A stretch of DNA of 64,000 nucleotides, taken from NCBI GenBank assembly GCA_948567375.1, contig OX419761.1:11322243-11386242 (forward strand). Direction: 5' to 3'. Both the position numbers and the translations under genes were made by a program. Shown piece after piece: positions 60,401-64,000 of the stretch. Within the stretch, counting starts at the first letter, position 1, and each line of letters begins with the position of its first letter. This DNA comes from Lunularia cruciata (Eukaryota; Streptophyta; Marchantiopsida; Lunulariales; Lunulariaceae). The notes below the pieces were generated by a model. That model was not told the origin of the DNA, searched no databases, and saw only the letters and a program-made list of their open reading frames with translations.

Positions 60401-60829
60401 ATTCATCCTCCTTTGTAGAAGTCTCCTCTTCCATGCTTGTGTCCACACCTGAAGCTCCTTCTTTAGAATCTGATTCCCAATCATCTAAAGATGGTGTATC
60501 TAAATGTGAAGTGTTGGTAGTGTTAGTCACAAGAATTGTGACTCTATGGTTTGATGGCCCAATCTTCAAGTACCTTATGTGCCATCAATCAATTGTGCAT
60601 ATTGCTCTCAACCATGGCCTCCCAAGAAGTAAGTCATACCTTGAATCCTTTAAGACTTAGAAAGTCATAAGATTTTGAACTCCCATAATTGAAACAACCA
60701 CCTTATCCATCACTCTTATTAGTCAAACTTGTTGTTTTTTTGCCATGCTCACCATAAATGTTGAAGGTCTTGAGGGTATCATACCCAACTTCTTCATCAA
60801 CCTTTCTGACATGGCATTCAATGCTGATC

Positions 60830-61139
60830 TATAACACCCATTTGTGCATGTGTGTGGTATTGTGATATTTAACTTGTTATTACAAGTACTTGAGAGATAT
60901 TATTTATATAGAGAGAAATGATGGTTCTACATTAGTCATGATTAGCTAAAGTTGTTCATAGCTAAGATAGAAGGGACCTTACTCTCTCATTGAGTTCTAT
61001 AGTGAGAAATGTCTTGAGTCTTGGACTGTTAGCCTTGGAGGAGTATGATGGAGTTGAGGTTCCTTGCCTTCTTAGTCCATGGTGCGCTACCATAATAGCC
61101 ATCAAAGATTCATCCTGAGTGAGAGACAGTCTAGCTCAC
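60830..61139 (+). repeat. 5' LTR of element D (short form)
   Basis: It starts TATAACACCC and ends GTCTAGCTCAC. It aligns to the outer portions of the 690-bp family C LTRs but is about 310 bp long. Confidence 0.82.
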
Positions 61140-61149
61140 ATTTTTTGTT

Positions 61150-61163
61150 CCGTTGCCGGGACC
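61150..61163 (+). promoter_or_regulatory. tRNA-Asp-type primer-binding site of D
   Basis: TCCGTTGCCGGGAC lies 10 bases after the LTR. The 3' end of plant tRNA-Asp is complementary to TGGCGCCGTTGCCGGGGA, which shares CCGTTGCCGGG with this site. OTA elements such as Athila are known to use this primer type. Confidence 0.65.
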
Positions 61164-64000
61164 TCTCTAGAAGGCAAGATAATATTCCGTGTTCAATTCT
61201 ACATAAGACAGAAGGAGGCTATGAGAGCTCACTCGGAGAGAACATTAGGAGAGGAGAGAGCTGAACTTATGTTAGAGAACCAAGATCCATTTGTATACTT
61301 TGTAGTTCATTATGATGTCTTTGAGGTGATTTTGTACATCTTATACACATGAGATGATTTGGAGACTTTGTGTGAGGTGGATTGCAGATTTTAGGGATTA
61401 AGGTGATTTTGGGCAAAATCTCAAGTTTGAGATCTGGACTTGAAGTTTCTACACACAATAGCTTGGGTTATTTCTCAGTTAGCACACTTAAAATTATTGT
61501 GAGAGCTACTATGCACACTGGGCTAGAATTTTTGAAAGTTGATGGGGTAAACTGCTCCCGCAACTGCATGCTCTCTGGAAAATTATACAGAGTCTGCCAT
61601 TTCTTTCATTTTTAGTGAATTGTCCTGAAAATTTCCAAGAAAATTCAGTGCATTGTATCCTACTTGTTGCCACAAAAATAAGGGAGAGATCATTCTTGCG
61701 TAGTTATGAGTTTTTAAAGTGAGGGGGATGGTTTTCAAACCAAATCTGAAATATGTGTGCTGAATAGAAAGGTGTGTAGGCCAAATAGCTCAATTAAAAA
61801 CTCTACAATTTTGCAATGAGTTAAAAGCTCTGCAATTTTGCAAAGCAAGTTCATGTCCATCGATCTTTGAGAGCAAGAGATTGAGGGAAAGGAGACTTGG
61901 GTTTGCATGTTGGACCTTCTTCTCCAAGGTTAGGAGGGAGAAGATCTAAGACCAAGGAGTTATGTGAGGTTTGTGGAATGGAAGGACTTCCAAAAGGACA
62001 TGAGTGTAATGGAGTAAAATCACTTTTGGAAACTTTGGTGAAAGATCTTGGAGAGAGTCTTAGTACATCTATAGAAATACTACTACCTTCATCAGCTAGT
62101 TCTCAAGATTCGTGATGGAGATAATCTTTCAACTTATGGATAAACTATCCATGAGAGTTTGATTAATATGCACTCTAGGATTTGATATTGCTATAGAAAT
62201 CTTGGAGAAATCTGAACCTTTTGTGTTCCCTAGGGTGGATTACTCTCAAATGGTGTTAGTTATGTACATACTCTATTAGTTAAGAATGAAAAAAGAAAAG
62301 AGAAAAAGAAAAATTTAGAGAAAAGAAAGATAGTGAGGGGTTAAGATGGAGAAACTTCCGGTTTTCTTTGGCAAGGACGGAGAAGATATAGAGGCCTTTG
62401 TGAGAGACTTCAAGAGAGCTTGCATATGAAAAAATGAGAGGAGGAAGAATGAGTGAGCCTTATTATTACCAGATTTCTTTGAGGATGCAATACTTACATG
62501 GTATGAGTCAGAATACCATAAGAGAGAGAGGAGAGATGGGCAAGAAGAGTCTTGGGAGACTTTGACTTCAGCACTCATTGAGAACTTTCTTCCTGATGAG
62601 AGTTATGAGAGATTGATGAGTGAGGTTACCTTTCTCAAGCAAGGAGATGGAGAGAAAGTGAGAGTCTATGTGGAAAGAGTAGAAAAGTTAGAGTCCAGAT
62701 TTTGCATAGTGTTGAGGAAGGGTTGGGATGATGTGGAGACTACTATGATTGGCATAGGGGCCATGCTCACCAAGAATATTGTGGGAGTGTTTAGACCAAA
62801 AATTAGAAGCAAGGTAAGATATGAGAAACCTTCTTCCAAGGTTGAAGCTATCAAGATCGCAATTCAAATGGAGGAGAGTTTGGAAGGGGATGAGAGTGAT
62901 TTGGTGGTGAAGGAGGTTGTGCATCCTCCTCAAGGCTACAAGTATGGTGGAAATTATGATACTTTGGTGGCAAGGGTTGCACCACAAGTATTAGCTGCTC
63001 CAGTTCTTGCACTTCCACCAAAGAATCCATTTGAAACCATCACAGAACAACTTGCGGATCTCAAGATCAATGTGGTGCAACTATGGGAGAAGAGAGAGGT
63101 GGATCAAAATGTAGGGAGAGGACCTAGGAGTTATGGAAACTATTCATATAGAGGAGGCTAACCAGCCAAAAATTTCAATGATAGAAATTGTTTTGGTTGT
63201 GGAGGAAGAGGCCATATCCAAAGAAATTGCCCAAATTCCAATTACCATGGAGGAAGGGGTTATGAGGGAGCCAATAGAGGGAAAGAGGGAGGTAGTGAAA
63301 CCCAAGTGGCTCCTTATCCAAACAAAGGTAAGGAGATAGCATCCATAGATGTGGTTGAGAGCAAGTATGAGAAGAGAGAGTGCTCAAACTCCAAGGGTCT
63401 TAATTTGGAGCTTTTGGCACAAGAGAAGAAGAGAGCTTGTTTTGCAGAGGATGTTCACTCTTCTCAAGGATTTACTCTAAGCAAGGATACTCCTTTTTCT
63501 ACTAGGAGCACTCGAACCTCAACACCATCAACAACAAAGATTCCAAGGAAGAAGTTGGGGATGGAGGATTTCTTGATTTCAAAGCAACAATGGAACTACA
63601 ATGTGTTGGAAGATGTTGGTAGTCACAAGGCTAACATCACAATGGGCCAATTGATTGCTTTGAACCCTACCTTGAGAAAGGAGCTTAGAGGTGATTTGAG
63701 TTCTACAAGGAGCAAGAGGAAGAAAAATGCAAAAGCTCCAGTATCAATGTGAATGGTGGATGCCAAGCCAGCACCATAGGAGGCTTGTGAATATGCCTCC
63801 AAGATTGATGTGAGAGTGAATGGTCACAACATCAAGGATACATTGGTTGATGGAGGATCGGCAATGAATGCCATGTCAGAAAGGTTAATGAAGAAGTTGG
63901 GTATGCTACCCTCAAGAGCTTCAACATCTGTGGTGAGCATGGCAAACAAGCAACAAGTTCAGCCAGTAGGGGTGATGGATAATTTGGAGGGAAAATTGCA

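Larger units (their letters stand above)
56775..60829 (-). mobile_element. Element C2: OTA-type Ty3/gypsy element inserted in A, left part of it in window
   Basis: Read on minus: protease start (60829), a linker and RT N-terminus (60015-60569, an acidic EEETSTKEDESKSDLD then PLTLEEIERRLSTLKYGPNV), RT (59698-59967, GYSGYNQIKIALEHQQLTTF), RT end and RNase H (58631-59597), integrase (58148-58624 and 57669-57974, CHVCQAFARKSTSTAPLRSI), a polypurine tract and the 3' LTR 56775-57464. The reading frames are longer than in C and C3, so it is among the better preserved copies, with several breaks. D has inserted into its protease region at 60829/60830; its gag and 5' LTR should lie beyond the window. 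Confidence 0.9.
60830..64000 (+). mobile_element. Element D: OTA-type Ty3/gypsy element, 5' part, runs off the window
   Basis: A 5' LTR of a shorter form (60830-61139) is followed by a tRNA-Asp-like primer site (61150-61163), a leader of about 1.2 kb, gag (about 62345-63250, with NCFGCGGRGHIQRNCPN knuckle at 63185-63235), a linker open at 63306-63752, and protease (VDGGSAMNAMSERLMKKLGM at about 63846). The knuckle spacing C-x2-C-x4-H-x4-C is intact. It is inserted in C2 after TGATC (60825-60829). It has a few breaks in the visible part and is the best preserved and youngest layer of the nest. Confidence 0.88.

Noticed and set aside
1-64000. CRISPR arrays, tRNA and rRNA genes, bacterial operons
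   Set aside because: None seen. Regular spacer-repeat structure, tRNA boxes and ribosome-binding-site patterns are absent, as expected for plant intergenic DNA.

Overview
This looks like plant nuclear DNA, most likely from a gymnosperm such as a conifer. It is AT-rich and sparse in genes. One intact-looking intron-containing host gene sits in a sea of old, mutually nested Ty3/gypsy elements with plant-type LTRs. The conifer call is an inference from this texture; no marker gene proves it. I see no bacterial features, no tRNA or rRNA genes and no CRISPR array. Layout from left to right: 1-1260 is the pol tail of a chromovirus-like element. 1787-10129 is one old chromovirus (H), recognised by its two LTRs and C-terminal chromodomain. 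It has been hit by four later insertions that are now solo LTRs of two families. 10130-15800 holds a pair of TIR-type DNA elements, the 3' half of a non-LTR retrotransposon whose ORF carries a restriction-like endonuclease (RLE) domain, and several detached copies of that element's 3' tail. 15800-19003 and 26128-26330 hold degenerate coiled-coil coding regions; one of them (X) is split by a complete-span OTA-type (Tat/Athila-like) Ty3/gypsy element, C, at 19009-26127. 28190-29870 is a PIF/Harbinger transposase pseudogene with an intron. 31323-33836 is the one convincing host gene: a four-exon UDP-glycosyltransferase of 489 residues with a full 44-residue PSPG box. 37900-43300 holds two related coding units (Y and Z) of a family I cannot name, one inserted into the other. 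46990-48407 is a second copy of X. From 48408 to the right edge lies a nest that reads four levels deep: C3 (minus) contains A (plus), which contains C2 (minus), which contains D (plus). The remaining halves are predicted to lie beyond base 64000. Apart from the glycosyltransferase, nothing here looks like a working host pathway. The mobile elements interact only by using each other as targets. Family C has left at least six copies in 64 kb, and five of the six outer junctions share a target-site pattern (W-R-W-W-C). The items I rate highest are the RLE-type non-LTR element in a plant genome, the Y/Z protein family, the four-level nest, the family C target preference, and the altered PSPG residue of the glycosyltransferase.
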